Source of the DNA: Ancylobacter crimeensis
GTDB taxonomy: Bacteria > Pseudomonadota > Alphaproteobacteria > Rhizobiales > Xanthobacteraceae
Reading direction: 5' to 3'
DNA length: 64,000 nt
Assembly (NCBI RefSeq): GCF_023016805.1
Contig: NZ_JALKCH010000004.1
Location: forward strand, 248,001-312,000
The notes beneath the pieces were generated by a model. That model was not told the origin of the DNA. It saw only the letters and a list, made by a program, of their open reading frames with translations, and made no database searches. Position numbers and translations under genes: made by a program. Below, piece after piece: positions 36,740 to 50,490 of the stretch. Position 1 is the first letter of the stretch. Every line of letters starts with the position of its first letter.

Positions 36740-37216
36740 GTGGTACGGCGAATCGACGACATCGACGCGAACATCCTGCGCGAACTGCAGGCGGATGGCC
36801 GCATCACCAATGTCGAGCTGTCGCGACGGGTGGGAATCTCCGCGCCGCCCTGCCTGCGCCGGGTGCGTTCGCTGGAGGAGGAAGGCTTCATCAAGGGCTA
36901 CCGCGCCCTTCTCGACGAAAAGAAGCTCGGCTTCGACCTGATGGCCTTCGCCATGGTGCATCTCGTGAGTCAGGCAGAGGCCGACCTCACCGCCTTCGCC
37001 GAGCGGGTCGAGCGCTGGCCGCTGGTGCGGGACTGCTGGATGCTCTCCGGCGAGACCGATTTCATCCTGCTCTGTGTCGCCCCGGACCTGCGCAGCTTCC
37101 AGAACTTCGTGCACGAGCTCACCGGCGCGCCCAATGTGCGCAATGTGAAGACGGCGCTGACCCTGCGCCAGTCCAAAGACGCGGCCATCGTGCCGATGGA
37201 GAGCCCGGCGACATGA
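36740..37216 (+). CDS. Lrp/AsnC-family transcriptional regulator
   Basis: The 158-residue protein has an N-terminal helix-turn-helix (DANILRELQADGRITNVELS, RRVGISAPPCLRRVRSLEE) and the C-terminal RAM ligand domain (FMLSGETDFILL as WMLSGETDFILLCVA). The GTG at 36740 was chosen because GGGAG precedes it by 6 bp and the homologous part starts there. Its stop overlaps the next gene (ATGA), so it is the first gene of an operon with two sugar-transfer genes. It may respond to an amino acid and control its own operon. Confidence 0.93.
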   Translation: MVRRIDDIDANILRELQADGRITNVELSRRVGISAPPCLRRVRSLEEEGFIKGYRALLDEKKLGFDLMAFAMVHLVSQAEADLTAFAERVERWPLVRDCWMLSGETDFILLCVAPDLRSFQNFVHELTGAPNVRNVKTALTLRQSKDAAIVPMESPAT

Positions 37217-38121
37217 TCCTCGCCACGGCCACGGATGCGGGCTATGTCGAGCTGACCGCCGTGCTGCTCGCGTCGCTGGCCCTGCAGGCCGGCGAAAAGG
37301 CGAGCCGGGTCGTGGTGTTCTGCGACGGGGTCTCGGCGCAGGATAAAGCGAAGCTCGCGGCAAGCTATGGTCGCGAGGGGCTGTCCTTCCTGGACCTTAC
37401 CGATGCCGAGCTGGACCGTTTCGGGCGCCTGCCGGTAAGCCGGCATCTCTCGCGCACGGCCTATGCCCGCGTCGTCATGCCGATGATGCTGGCGCAGGAG
37501 AGGGGACGGCTCCTCTATCTCGACTGCGACACGGTGGTGAACCATCCGCTCGATGCGCTGGAGACGCTCGGTCTTGGTGGCCATGCCTTCGGCGCGGTGG
37601 AAGATGCGGCGACCCCCGAGCGGAGGATCGCGCGCAACCGCCGGGTCGGCCTGCCGGACGCAACGCCTTATTTCAACAGCGGCGTGCTGCTGATCGACCT
37701 CGACCGCTGGCGGGCGGCGGGCCTGACCGAGCGTGTCTTTGCCTTTGCCGCCTCGCGACCGGACCTGCCGATGATGGACCAGGATGCGCTCAACGGCGCG
37801 GTGGCAGGCGACTGGGCCCCGCTCGGCGAGACCTGGAACATGCACCGCCCCAGGAAAGCCTCCGGCGCCGACGACCCGCTGGAGGTCTGGGAAGCGGCGC
37901 ATGTGGTGCATTTCGTCGGGCAGGAAAAGCCCAATTATACCGATTGCCGCCACCCGGCGCGGGATTTGTTCCTGCGCTACCGTGCCCGCAGTGCCTTCGC
38001 CAACGCCCCACTGAAAAGCCGTCTGTCGCGCAAGATCGCAAAGCGCGTCGCGGCTCTGAAGCGCAGGATGGCCCGGCTCAAGGCCGCGCTTGGGCTGGCG
38101 GGACAGGGAAGACACGCATGA
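37213..38121 (+). CDS. Glycosyltransferase family 8 protein
   Basis: The 302-residue protein has the GT-A fold with the DXD metal motif in LYLDCDTVV near 99-107, the later PYFNSGVLLIDLDRWR and a HFVGQEKPN-type motif near 234-242, all typical of GT8 enzymes such as LPS galactosyl- or glucosyltransferases. The C-terminal tail is very basic and may contact the membrane. It overlaps the Lrp gene and the ELM1 gene by 4 bp each. It likely adds a sugar to a lipid-linked surface glycan. Confidence 0.88.
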   Translation: MILATATDAGYVELTAVLLASLALQAGEKASRVVVFCDGVSAQDKAKLAASYGREGLSFLDLTDAELDRFGRLPVSRHLSRTAYARVVMPMMLAQERGRLLYLDCDTVVNHPLDALETLGLGGHAFGAVEDAATPERRIARNRRVGLPDATPYFNSGVLLIDLDRWRAAGLTERVFAFAASRPDLPMMDQDALNGAVAGDWAPLGETWNMHRPRKASGADDPLEVWEAAHVVHFVGQEKPNYTDCRHPARDLFLRYRARSAFANAPLKSRLSRKIAKRVAALKRRMARLKAALGLAGQGRHA

Positions 38122-39161
38122 AGCTGCTCGTTCTGCGCGACAAGAAGCCGGGGCATTTCAACCAGGCCGAAGGCGTCGCCCGCGCCATCGGGCGGATGGC
38201 GCCGATCGAGGTCGCGCGGCTCGACATTCGCCCAAGCTGGTTCGCCCATGACGACATCCGCAAGCTCATCATGCGGCGCTGGGGCAGGGATCCGGTCTAT
38301 TGGCTCAAGGCGATGTACCATGTCGATCCGTCGATGCTGGAGCCGCCCGATGCCATCATCGGCTCCGGCCGGCCGACCATCTGCGCCGGCATCTTCCTGA
38401 AGCGCATCTTCAAGGTGCCGTTTCTCTACTCCGGACAGATCGGCGGCTATGACACGCGCGAGGTCGACCTCCAGCTTGTCGCCTCGCCACGCTCCGCCGG
38501 TAATCCACGCTCGGCCTGGGTGCTCATCCCGAACATCGTCGATCCCGACGCGCTGCCGCCCGCGCGCCCGCTGCGCACCGTCGAGGACCTGCGCGGGGCG
38601 GAAATCGCGCTGCTGGTCGGAGGCACCGCCTATCGCAAGGAATATCCGCTGAACGAATGGCAGGGGCTTGCCCGGCTGGTGGGTGAGGTGGCGGAGCGTT
38701 ATGGCGTGCGCTGGCGGGTGACGACCTCGCGCCGCACGCCGGACGAGGCGGCCGATCTGCTGGCCGGACTGGCCGCGCAGGGACGGATCGCCGAGTTCAT
38801 CGACTTCCGCCGCGCTGGCGTCGGGTCGGCGGGCGACCTGTTCCGTGCCGATGCGATCGTCGTGACCGAGGATTCGATGAGCATGCTGGCCGAAGGGCTC
38901 AGCGCCAGGCGGCCGGTCATCGGGCTGCGTTCGGCCGTGGTGCAGGACGGCTATGCCAACGAGGCGATCGCGGCGATGGCGGCAGGGCCGAGCCTCGCCA
39001 TCCTGCCGCTGGCGAGCGTCAGCGCCGAGCAGTTCGCGCGAACGCTGACCGGGCTCACGATCCCCACCACCGATGCACGCGACCGGATCTGCGCGGCGGT
39101 GGCACCCATCCTCGGGCTCAGCGCACCGCATGCCGTTCAGGCGCGCCAGACCGCCTCGTAG
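38118..39161 (+). CDS. ELM1-family (GT-B-like) protein
   Basis: The 347-residue protein belongs to the mitochondrial-fission ELM1 family found in alphaproteobacteria: LRDKKPGHFNQAEGVARA at 6-23, IIGSGRPTICAGIFLKRI and TEDSMSMLAEGL. The fold is GT-B-like and an envelope-glycan role is likely given its partners. It starts inside the GT8 stop (ATGA). Its 3' end overlaps the convergent glycosyltransferase gene by 25 bp. Confidence 0.88.
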   Translation: MKLLVLRDKKPGHFNQAEGVARAIGRMAPIEVARLDIRPSWFAHDDIRKLIMRRWGRDPVYWLKAMYHVDPSMLEPPDAIIGSGRPTICAGIFLKRIFKVPFLYSGQIGGYDTREVDLQLVASPRSAGNPRSAWVLIPNIVDPDALPPARPLRTVEDLRGAEIALLVGGTAYRKEYPLNEWQGLARLVGEVAERYGVRWRVTTSRRTPDEAADLLAGLAAQGRIAEFIDFRRAGVGSAGDLFRADAIVVTEDSMSMLAEGLSARRPVIGLRSAVVQDGYANEAIAAMAAGPSLAILPLASVSAEQFARTLTGLTIPTTDARDRICAAVAPILGLSAPHAVQARQTAS

Positions 39162-40252
39162 ACCGCATTGATCCTGCGGGCTTCCTCCTCGATGGAGTGC
39201 TCCGCGAGGGCCTCCTCACGTGCCGCGAAGCGCATGGTTTCCTGCTGGTCCGGCGCGGCATCCATGAAGCTCGCCATCGTGGTCGCCATGGAGGCGACGT
39301 TGTCCGGCGGGACGAGGCGTCCGGTGCGGCCTTCCGAGACGATTTCCGGGAAGGCGCCGACAAGCGTGGCGATGACCGGAACCCCGCAAGCAGCGGCCTC
39401 CAGCGGCGTTACACCGAAGCCTTCCCAGCGCTGCGGTGCGACATAGAGGTCGAGGGCGGGATACCAGTCGGCGATGGCGTCGGTCGCCACCTCTCCGGGA
39501 AACAGGATGCGGTCCGCCAGCCCCGCCGCCGCGACCTTCTCCTTCAGCCCGGCGAGAAATACCTCGTGCGTGCCCGTGGCGCGGCCGAGTACGACGCCAC
39601 CCCAGTCCGGCCGGGCCGGCAGGACCTCGATCAGCGCGTCCACGAACACATCCGTCCCCTTCTGGTGGCGGATGCGACCGAAGCAGCCGATGAGCTTGAG
39701 GTCCGGCAAGCCGAGCGCGGCGCGCGCTTGCGCGCGGTCCGGCGCGGGCCGAAAGCGCTCGGTGTCGATGCCGTGGTGGATGATGGTGGAGGGGCGCTCC
39801 AGATAGTTCGCAGTAGCCGAGGACGTGCTGATGACGGCGTCCATCCGCCGGATCAGGAAGCGGGTCCAGCCGGTGTGGCGGCGCTGCGAGGCGGAGGTGA
39901 AGACCAGCTTCAGCGGCATGCGCAGCCCGTCGCGCAGGAGGATGCCGGGCAGCATCTCGACGTTGCGTCTTGCGTGCCAGATGCGGGGGCGCCCACTTGC
40001 GGGGCGACGCCAGAGGCGCACGAGGTCGAGCCAGCGCAGGTGAGGGAAGGCGCCCGAAAGGCCGGGGCCGAGCGTCGCGATGCCGATATGCCGACCTTGC
40101 GCAGGCACCACACGCTCCAACGTGGCGGTGACGCCGGAGAGGCGACGCTTGAAGTTGGGAGCGATCGCCTCGATGCGCGAAAGGTCCACCGCGGCGCGGG
40201 GCCGCGTGCCGGAGGCCGGCTCGGCGGAATGGGCCTGCGAACGATCCGGCAT
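39137..40252 (-). CDS. Glycosyltransferase family 4 (LpcC-like core transferase)
   Basis: The 371-residue GT-B enzyme shows the C-terminal donor-binding domain with FGRIRHQKGTDVFVDAL near 190-206 and PQRWEGFGVTPLEAAACGVP near 281-300, including the conserved E-x7-E type motif. It resembles rhizobial LpcC mannosyltransferase of the LPS core in placement and motifs, but I do not assign the symbol. It converges with and overlaps the ELM1 gene by 25 bp and precedes greA divergence-free on the minus strand. Confidence 0.88.
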   Translation of the reverse strand: MPDRSQAHSAEPASGTRPRAAVDLSRIEAIAPNFKRRLSGVTATLERVVPAQGRHIGIATLGPGLSGAFPHLRWLDLVRLWRRPASGRPRIWHARRNVEMLPGILLRDGLRMPLKLVFTSASQRRHTGWTRFLIRRMDAVISTSSATANYLERPSTIIHHGIDTERFRPAPDRAQARAALGLPDLKLIGCFGRIRHQKGTDVFVDALIEVLPARPDWGGVVLGRATGTHEVFLAGLKEKVAAAGLADRILFPGEVATDAIADWYPALDLYVAPQRWEGFGVTPLEAAACGVPVIATLVGAFPEIVSEGRTGRLVPPDNVASMATTMASFMDAAPDQQETMRFAAREEALAEHSIEEEARRINAVYEAVWRA

Positions 40253-40318
40253 GCGAAGTCCCTTCGGAGGTGGGACGCCCGGTCGGCAACCGGGCGCCAG
40301 ATACCGCTCAGGGGAAGC

Positions 40319-40792
40319 TCAGACGAAGCGCACGTCCGTGATCTCGTAGGAGCGCGCGCCCTTGGGCGTCACCACTTCGACCGAGGTGCCGAGTTTCTTG
40401 CCGATCAGCGCCCGGGCCATCGGCGAGGAGATGGAGATGCGGCCGGCCTTGGCGTCCGCCTCCATGTCGCCGACGATCTGCCAGCGGCGTTCTTCCTCGG
40501 TGTCCTCGTCGACGAGGGTGACGGTGGCACCGAACTTCACCACATCGCCGGACAGCTTGGCGACGTCGATGATCTCGGCACGGGACAGCTTGTCCTCGAG
40601 GTCGGCGATGCGGCCCTCATTGAGCGCCTGCTGTTCCTTGGCGGCGTGATATTCGGCATTTTCCGACAGGTCGCCATGGGCGCGCGCTTCGGAAATCGCG
40701 GAGATGATGCGCGGACGCTCGATCTGCTGGCGCTGTTTCAGTTCCGCCTCGAGCGCGACATGCCCGCCGACGGTCATCGGAATCTTTTCCAT
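40319..40792 (-). CDS. greA: Transcription elongation factor GreA
   Basis: The 157-residue protein has the N-terminal coiled coil with the acidic tip ([20 protein letters not shown] near 31-50) and the C-terminal FKBP-like domain ([21 protein letters not shown]-like region near 120-140). GreA stimulates cleavage of backtracked RNA in stalled RNA polymerase. It sits between carB and the glycosyltransferase on the same strand, as is usual in Hyphomicrobiales. Confidence 0.97.
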   Translation of the reverse strand: MEKIPMTVGGHVALEAELKQRQQIERPRIISAISEARAHGDLSENAEYHAAKEQQALNEGRIADLEDKLSRAEIIDVAKLSGDVVKFGATVTLVDEDTEEERRWQIVGDMEADAKAGRISISSPMARALIGKKLGTSVEVVTPKGARSYEITDVRFV

Positions 40793-40933
40793 AGGTCTCG
40801 CTGGACCTCCCTAAAAGCAAACGTTGCCCTCGCGTGGGCCTTTTCGGCGGCCCCTTTCGGGGCAGCCTGAAGGTCCATCGCGATGGCCACGATGTCAGTG
40901 TGGGCGCCGCCCGGCTTCCTGCGCCGCCGGAGC

Positions 40934-44269
<3,336 letters not shown>

Positions 44270-44307
44270 CGGTTTCCGTGCGGCTCGCGCATTGGTCCGG
44301 TCGCACG

Positions 44308-44338
44308 AAAAAGGACGCGTGTGTTGGACGCGTCCTTT
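44308..44338 (-). terminator. Intrinsic terminator in the carB leader
   Basis: On the minus strand AAAGGACGCGT and ACGCGTCCTTT form a perfect 11-bp stem with a 7-base loop followed by five T residues, 38 bp before the carB ATG. It may end transcripts from the cupin gene or regulate carB by attenuation. Confidence 0.8.
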
Positions 44339-44495
44339 GAACGGACCGGATTGGACTTTCTTGGCGACAGTTGCCCGCCGCGGACATTTTGATCTGGGGG
44401 CCTCCCATAGACCAGATTCCGCAAAGGGGGAAGGGCAGGGCATCCGTGGTGGGGGACAAGGCTGCATGACAGCCATGCGCCGCGCCTGCCGGACA

Positions 44496-45011
44496 TCACG
44501 CCGGCTTGTCCGTCGCCGCCCTCCAAAGTGCCGGCAGCGCGCCGTCTCGCCCCGTCACGGGGTCGCTGTCCGGCAAGGGAACGACGGCAATGCGGGCGAG
44601 GGCGGCGTCCGGCCTGCCCGCATCCGGGCGCTCGATCTGGTAGTCCTGGCCGGGCGGATAGGCGCCGATCAGCAGGAAGTCGTCGCTGGCCGTGATCCGC
44701 TTGTGGCCGGTGCCGGCCGGCAGGATGAGGATGTCGCCGGGCCCGATGTCGAGGACCATTCCGTCTTCCCCGCCCAGCATCACGCTCGCCGTGCCATGCG
44801 CGACCGCCAGCGCCTCATGCGCCGTGGAATGGAAGTGGTGGAAGTCATAGACCCCGTTGCGCCATCGCGGTTCCCACCCGTTCGCCTGTATCAACGATTC
44901 GATCGTGGCTGGGGTGCCGATCAGCACGGTGCGATAATAAAGGACCGGCAGTCGCGGATTGTTCGGTACGCCGTGCGACGGCGCGAAGTGCAGGGTCTCG
45001 GGAACGGGCAT
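44496..45011 (-). CDS. Cupin-domain protein (YjlB-like)
   Basis: The 171-residue protein has a single cupin barrel: [21 protein letters not shown] (His/Glu metal ligands at about residues 52-66) and [20 protein letters not shown]. It could bind a metal and act on a small molecule, but no reaction is known. The ATG at 45011 has GGAG 6 bp before it. It follows the HxlR gene on the same strand by 92 bp and is part of the cassette that separates carA from carB. Confidence 0.85.
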   Translation of the reverse strand: MPVPETLHFAPSHGVPNNPRLPVLYYRTVLIGTPATIESLIQANGWEPRWRNGVYDFHHFHSTAHEALAVAHGTASVMLGGEDGMVLDIGPGDILILPAGTGHKRITASDDFLLIGAYPPGQDYQIERPDAGRPDAALARIAVVPLPDSDPVTGRDGALPALWRAATDKPA

Positions 45012-45103
45012 GAAGAGCTCCGGGCAAGCGGCGGGCGAAGGGCCCTTGCGCAACCGCTGTGGCGCCCGTCGGGTTCCCACTGCTGGCCGTCAGCCCCTCG
45101 CTC

Positions 45104-45523
45104 TCAGTCTTTCGCCCGGCGATCGAAAGCCGCACGGCTTGCCTCGATCCGCTCGACATTCCTCTCCGCCCACAGCCACACCCCGCAGAACGCTTCGCTT
45201 AGCGTGTGGCCGAGGTCGGTGAGCCGGTAATCCACTCGCGGGGGCACCACGGCGTGGACGGTGCGGGCGACGAGGCCGTCGCGCTCCATCTGCCGCAGGG
45301 TCTGGGTCAGCATCTTCTGGCTGATGCCGTCCGCGCGCTTGGCGATCTGCGAGAAGCGCAACTCGCGGTGCTCGACCAGCACTTCAAGGAGGATCATTGT
45401 CCATTTGTCGGCGACCCGCCCGATCACCTCGTTCACCAGGGTCTCGATGCGCGGGTCGATGGCGGCCGGGTCGGCAGGCCGCGGCTCTCCGGAACAGGCG
45501 GCCACCAGCGGTGCGTCACGCAT
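45104..45523 (-). CDS. HxlR-family transcriptional regulator
   Basis: The 139-residue protein has the winged helix of the HxlR family: VADKWTMILLEVLVEHRELR near 37-56, ISQKMLTQTLRQMERDGLV and PPRVDYRLTDLG. A Cys at position 10 and a second near 116 could allow thiol-based sensing as in some HxlR proteins. It is divergent from an SDR gene with a perfect palindrome between them, so it probably represses the SDR gene and itself. Confidence 0.92.
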   Translation of the reverse strand: MRDAPLVAACSGEPRPADPAAIDPRIETLVNEVIGRVADKWTMILLEVLVEHRELRFSQIAKRADGISQKMLTQTLRQMERDGLVARTVHAVVPPRVDYRLTDLGHTLSEAFCGVWLWAERNVERIEASRAAFDRRAKD

Positions 45524-45565
45524 CGTTACTCTCCATCGGGTAAGTATCGAACATTCGGGTGCCTT

Positions 45566-45580
45566 CTTTCCATTGGAAAG
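45566..45580. promoter_or_regulatory. Palindromic operator between HxlR and SDR genes
   Basis: CTTTCCA-T-TGGAAAG is a perfect 7-1-7 inverted repeat in the 109-bp divergent spacer, 43 bp from the HxlR start and 53 bp from the SDR start. HxlR dimers bind such palindromes, so autoregulation and control of the SDR gene are likely. Confidence 0.65.
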
Positions 45581-45632
45581 TAACTATCCTAAAAGCCTCT
45601 CCATCCGCAACGGCCTGAAGCGAGGCGCTCTC

Positions 45633-46388
45633 ATGGACATCACCGGCAACACCATCCTCCTCACCGGCGGCAATGCCGGCATCGGCCAGGCGCTGGCCGT
45701 GGCGCTGCAGGCGGAGGGCAACAAGGTCATCATCACGGGCCGCCGCGAGGACACGCTCCGCGCGACGGCGGAGGCCCATCCCGGCATCGAGTGGCGCGTG
45801 CTCGACATGGCGGACGCGGCCTCCGTGGCGGCTTTCGGGGCGCGCATCGTCGAGGAGTTTCCTGCCCTCAACGTCGTGATCAACAATGCGGGTATTATGA
45901 TCGCGGAGGACCTGACGGCCGATCCGGTCGACCTGTCCGTGCCGGAAGCCACGATCGCGACCAATCTGCTTGGCCCCATCCGCCTCACCGCCGCGCTCCT
46001 TCCCCATCTGCGCCGGCAGAAGGATGCGACGGTGATCACGGTCTCCTCCGGCCTCGCCTTCGTTCCGCTGACGGCGACCCCAACCTACAACGCGACCAAG
46101 GCGGCGATCCATTCCTGGAGCCAGTCGCTGCGCCACCAGCTGCGCGAGACCTCGGTGGGCGTCATCGAGATCGCCCCGCCGGCGGTCGCCACCGACCTGA
46201 TGCCCGGCCATGCGCAGAACCCGAATTCGATGCCGCTGGACGCTTTCATCAGCGAGACTGTGGCGCTGCTCAAGGCCAACCCGAAGGGGCCGGAGATCTG
46301 CGTGGAGCGGGTCGGCTTCCTGCGTGGGGCCGAGGCGCGCGGCGATTATGCGCAGGTCTTCTCGCTTCTGAACGACGGCCGGCACTGA
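45633..46388 (+). CDS. Short-chain dehydrogenase/reductase
   Basis: The 251-residue protein has the NAD(P) motif TGGNAGIGQAL near 11-21 (DltE-like TGGNxGIG), NNAGI near 84-88, and the catalytic Ser near 139 with YNATK near 151-155. Length and motifs fit a DltE/YbbO-like classical SDR. Its substrate is unknown, perhaps a reactive carbonyl given the HxlR regulator. The ATG at 45633 has GAGG upstream. Confidence 0.92.
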   Translation: MDITGNTILLTGGNAGIGQALAVALQAEGNKVIITGRREDTLRATAEAHPGIEWRVLDMADAASVAAFGARIVEEFPALNVVINNAGIMIAEDLTADPVDLSVPEATIATNLLGPIRLTAALLPHLRRQKDATVITVSSGLAFVPLTATPTYNATKAAIHSWSQSLRHQLRETSVGVIEIAPPAVATDLMPGHAQNPNSMPLDAFISETVALLKANPKGPEICVERVGFLRGAEARGDYAQVFSLLNDGRH

Positions 46389-46390
46389 CG

Positions 46391-46418
46391 AAAAAGGCCG
46401 GGAGCATGCTCCCGGCCT
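46391..46418 (-). terminator. Terminator between SDR gene and carA
   Basis: AGGCCGGGAGC-AT-GCTCCCGGCCT (46395-46418) is a perfect 24-bp palindrome. Five A residues before it give a T-run on the minus strand, so it mainly ends the carA transcript, and it may also act on the SDR transcript. Confidence 0.85.
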
Positions 46419-46447
46419 CTTCAGGACGATAGTCCGGCAAGGCGGCC

Positions 46448-47689
<1,242 letters not shown>

Positions 47690-47957
47690 CGCTGGCCTAA
47701 TTAATCGTTCACCGCGCCGGATGCCAGCGCCGTTAAGGCGCAGCAGACCCGCATGACGGTAGGGGCGGCCTCCGTGTTTCGCGCAGCGGCGCGGCTTTCG
47801 TGGGGCGCTGCCGCCTTAATGCGCGAGCGGGGCTGCGGTTACGGAGGCGTTTCCCATGGCGCCGCCGCTCCGGCATCGACGATGAACATTTGGCAAGAGG
47901 ATGGCCGTCACCTTGTGGCGCCGACGTATCCTCCTCATACGGAAAGACGAGGCACAC

Positions 47958-48416
47958 GTGCTGCGCGATGCGATCAACGCGTCCCTGAAGGATGCGATGA
48001 AGGCCCAGGACAAGCTCCGGCTGGGGACGCTGCGTCTCATCAACGCCGCGATCAAGGATCGCGACATCGAGGCGCGCGGCCATGGTCGCGACCCCCTGTC
48101 CGACGACGAAGTGCTCGGGCTGCTGACCAAGATGATCAAGCAGCGCGAGGAATCCGCGAAGGTCTATGAGGAGGCCGGCCGTGTCGATCTCGCCACGCAG
48201 GAGCGGGACGAGGTGGTGGTCATCCAGGGCTTCTTGCCGAAGCAGATGACCGAGGCCGAGGCCGCCGCCGCGGTGAAGGCGGTGATCGAGGAGATCGGCG
48301 CGCAGGGGCTCAAGGACATGGGCCGTACCATGGCGGCGCTCAAGGAGCGTTACACGGGTACCATGGACTTCGCCAAGGCCAGCGGAACGGTGAAGGGCCT
48401 GCTGACCGCCGGCTGA
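47958..48416 (+). CDS. GatB/YqeY domain-containing protein
   Basis: The 152-residue protein matches YqeY: LRDAINASLKDAMKAQDK at the start, LRLINAAIKDRDIEAR, LLTKMIKQREESAKVYEEAG and the C-terminal GRTMAALKERYTGTMDF. The domain is shared with the tail of amidotransferase subunit GatB and may bind tRNA. GTG 47958 was chosen because GAGG precedes it by 5 bp and the family begins there. It is divergent from carA and lies 157 bp before dnaG, a usual order in alphaproteobacteria. Confidence 0.92.
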   Translation: MLRDAINASLKDAMKAQDKLRLGTLRLINAAIKDRDIEARGHGRDPLSDDEVLGLLTKMIKQREESAKVYEEAGRVDLATQERDEVVVIQGFLPKQMTEAEAAAAVKAVIEEIGAQGLKDMGRTMAALKERYTGTMDFAKASGTVKGLLTAG

Positions 48417-48573
48417 GCCGATGCCCCGGCGCCCCGGCGCCGGTGAACAGCGGGGATTGCGGGCACAGCGTCGGCAATCCCCATCTTGTGAACGGTGGCA
48501 GGCGGGCGGCCCGACCGCCGGATGCGGGGTGGCCTGCTAGAAGCAGATCCATCGCCGGGAGCTGATTCACACG

Positions 48574-50490
48574 ATGCGATTCCCGCCCGCCTTTCTCGAT
48601 GAGATCCGCATGCGGCTTCCGGTTTCGGAGGTCGTGAGCAAGCGCGTGCCCTTGAAGAAGCAGGGGCGGGAATGGCGGGGCCTCTCGCCCTTCAACCCGG
48701 AGAAGACGCCCTCCTTCTATGTAAACGACCAGAAGGGCTTCTATCACTGCTTCTCCTCCGGCAAGCATGGCGACCAGTTCGATTTCCTCATGGAGACCGA
48801 GGGGCTGCCCTTTCCCGAGGCGGTGGAGCGGCTCGCCGGTATGGCCGGACTGCAGATGCCTGTCGTCTCGCGCGAGGAAGAGGTACGCGAGACCCGTCGC
48901 AAGACCCTGCACGAGGTGCTGGAACTGGCGGCGAAATTCTTCGAGTCCTGCCTTCAGGGGCGCGCCGGCGCCAAGGCCCGGGGTTATCTCGCCGACCGCG
49001 CGCTCGGCCCTTCGACGCAGGCCCGCTTCAGGCTCGGCTATGCCCCGGCAGAGCGCTTCGCGCTGAAGGAGGCGCTGGGCGGCAATGGCGTGCCGGTGGA
49101 GGACATGGTCGAGGCCGGGCTGCTGATCGCGGGGCCGGACATTCCCGTGCCCTATGACAGGTTCCGCGACCGCGTGATGTTCCCGATCACCGACCTGCGC
49201 GGCCGGGTGGTTGCCTTTGGCGGCCGGGCCCTCGAAAAGGACGTGCCGGCCAAATATCTCAATTCGCCGGAGACCCAGCTCTTCCACAAGGGATCACTGC
49301 TCTATAACGGCTTCAACGCCCGCGCCGCGGCCCACAAGGGCGAGCCGGTGATCGTGGTGGAAGGCTATGTGGACGTGATCGCGCTGGTGGAAGCCGGCTT
49401 TCCCGGCGCTGTCGCCCCGCTCGGCACCGCGCTCACCGAAGACCAGCTTGCCCTTCTGTGGAAGATGGCGCCCGAGCCGATCCTCCTGTTCGACGGCGAC
49501 AAGGCCGGGCGGCGGGCGGCGTGGCGGGCGGTCGATATCGGCCTGCCGCATCTCAAGCCCGGCATGAGCCTGCGCTTCGGCACGCTCCCGGATGGACAGG
49601 ATCCCGACGATCTGGTGCGCCATGGCGGGCGCGAGGCCGCAGCTTCTGTACTCGACGGGGCGCGGCCGCTCGCCGAGGTGCTGTGGAACCGCGAAACCGA
49701 GGGCGCTGCGCTCGATACGCCGGAGCGCCGCGCCGCTCTGGAGGCAAGGATCGGCGAGATCATCCGCCAGATCGCCGACGAGACGGTGCGCAAGCACTAT
49801 CGCGCCGATCTTTCCGATCGTTTCCGCAAGCTGTTCGCGCCATCCCCCTCGTCCGGCGGCCCCGGCGCGCGCCGGGCTCCGGGCGGGGCACGCCAGCGCG
49901 GACGGCGCCCGTTCGATGCCGTGGAGGCGCCGCCGGTGGCCGGCGAAGGGGTCCGCCGCTCGGCGGTGGTGCGCGGCGTTGCCGCCGGCCTGCCGCGCAA
50001 CGAGGCATTGCTTCTTTTCGCCGCGCTGAACCATCCCTTCTTGCTCGATCATCATGCGGAGGAACTGGCGGAACTGCCCTTCGCCAGCCGGGAGGCGGTC
50101 ACGCTCCGGCAGGCGTTGCTCGATGCACATGGCGAAGGTGAAACGGAGACCGCCGAGCATCTCGCCGGACGCATGTCCGCGATGGGGTTCGATGAACTGG
50201 TGGCCCGCGTGCGGGCCAGCGCCGTCGCCCGTCACGATTGGCCGGCCTTTGCCGATGCCGGGCGCAGCGACGTGGAACTGTGGTGGCATCAGCGCATGGC
50301 CTTGCACCAAAGGTCCCACGCCCTATCTAGGGAGCTGAAGGAAGCCGAGACCGCATTGGCGCAGGAGCCGACCGAGATGAACTGGGCTCGCTTCCTGGAC
50401 GTCCAAAAACGAATCGCGGCACTTGACGGGACCGAAGCTTTGGTAGAGGGGTTCGGCGCTGCGTCGGGTCGCTCGGCGCGCGGTATGTAG
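48574..50490 (+). CDS. dnaG: DNA primase
   Basis: The 638-residue protein has the CHC2-like N-terminal domain, the TOPRIM core (VIVVEGYVDVIAL near 261-273, LLFDGDKAGRRAA) and a C-terminal DnaB-binding region. The usual zinc ligands are degenerate: LSPFN replaces CPFH near 34-40, and CFSSG replaces CFGCG near 60-64, leaving one Cys. This variant is common in alphaproteobacterial DnaG. A Gly/Arg/Ala-rich linker lies near 430-450. It makes primers at the replication fork and precedes rpoD. Confidence 0.97.
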   Translation: MRFPPAFLDEIRMRLPVSEVVSKRVPLKKQGREWRGLSPFNPEKTPSFYVNDQKGFYHCFSSGKHGDQFDFLMETEGLPFPEAVERLAGMAGLQMPVVSREEEVRETRRKTLHEVLELAAKFFESCLQGRAGAKARGYLADRALGPSTQARFRLGYAPAERFALKEALGGNGVPVEDMVEAGLLIAGPDIPVPYDRFRDRVMFPITDLRGRVVAFGGRALEKDVPAKYLNSPETQLFHKGSLLYNGFNARAAAHKGEPVIVVEGYVDVIALVEAGFPGAVAPLGTALTEDQLALLWKMAPEPILLFDGDKAGRRAAWRAVDIGLPHLKPGMSLRFGTLPDGQDPDDLVRHGGREAAASVLDGARPLAEVLWNRETEGAALDTPERRAALEARIGEIIRQIADETVRKHYRADLSDRFRKLFAPSPSSGGPGARRAPGGARQRGRRPFDAVEAPPVAGEGVRRSAVVRGVAAGLPRNEALLLFAALNHPFLLDHHAEELAELPFASREAVTLRQALLDAHGEGETETAEHLAGRMSAMGFDELVARVRASAVARHDWPAFADAGRSDVELWWHQRMALHQRSHALSRELKEAETALAQEPTEMNWARFLDVQKRIAALDGTEALVEGFGAASGRSARGM

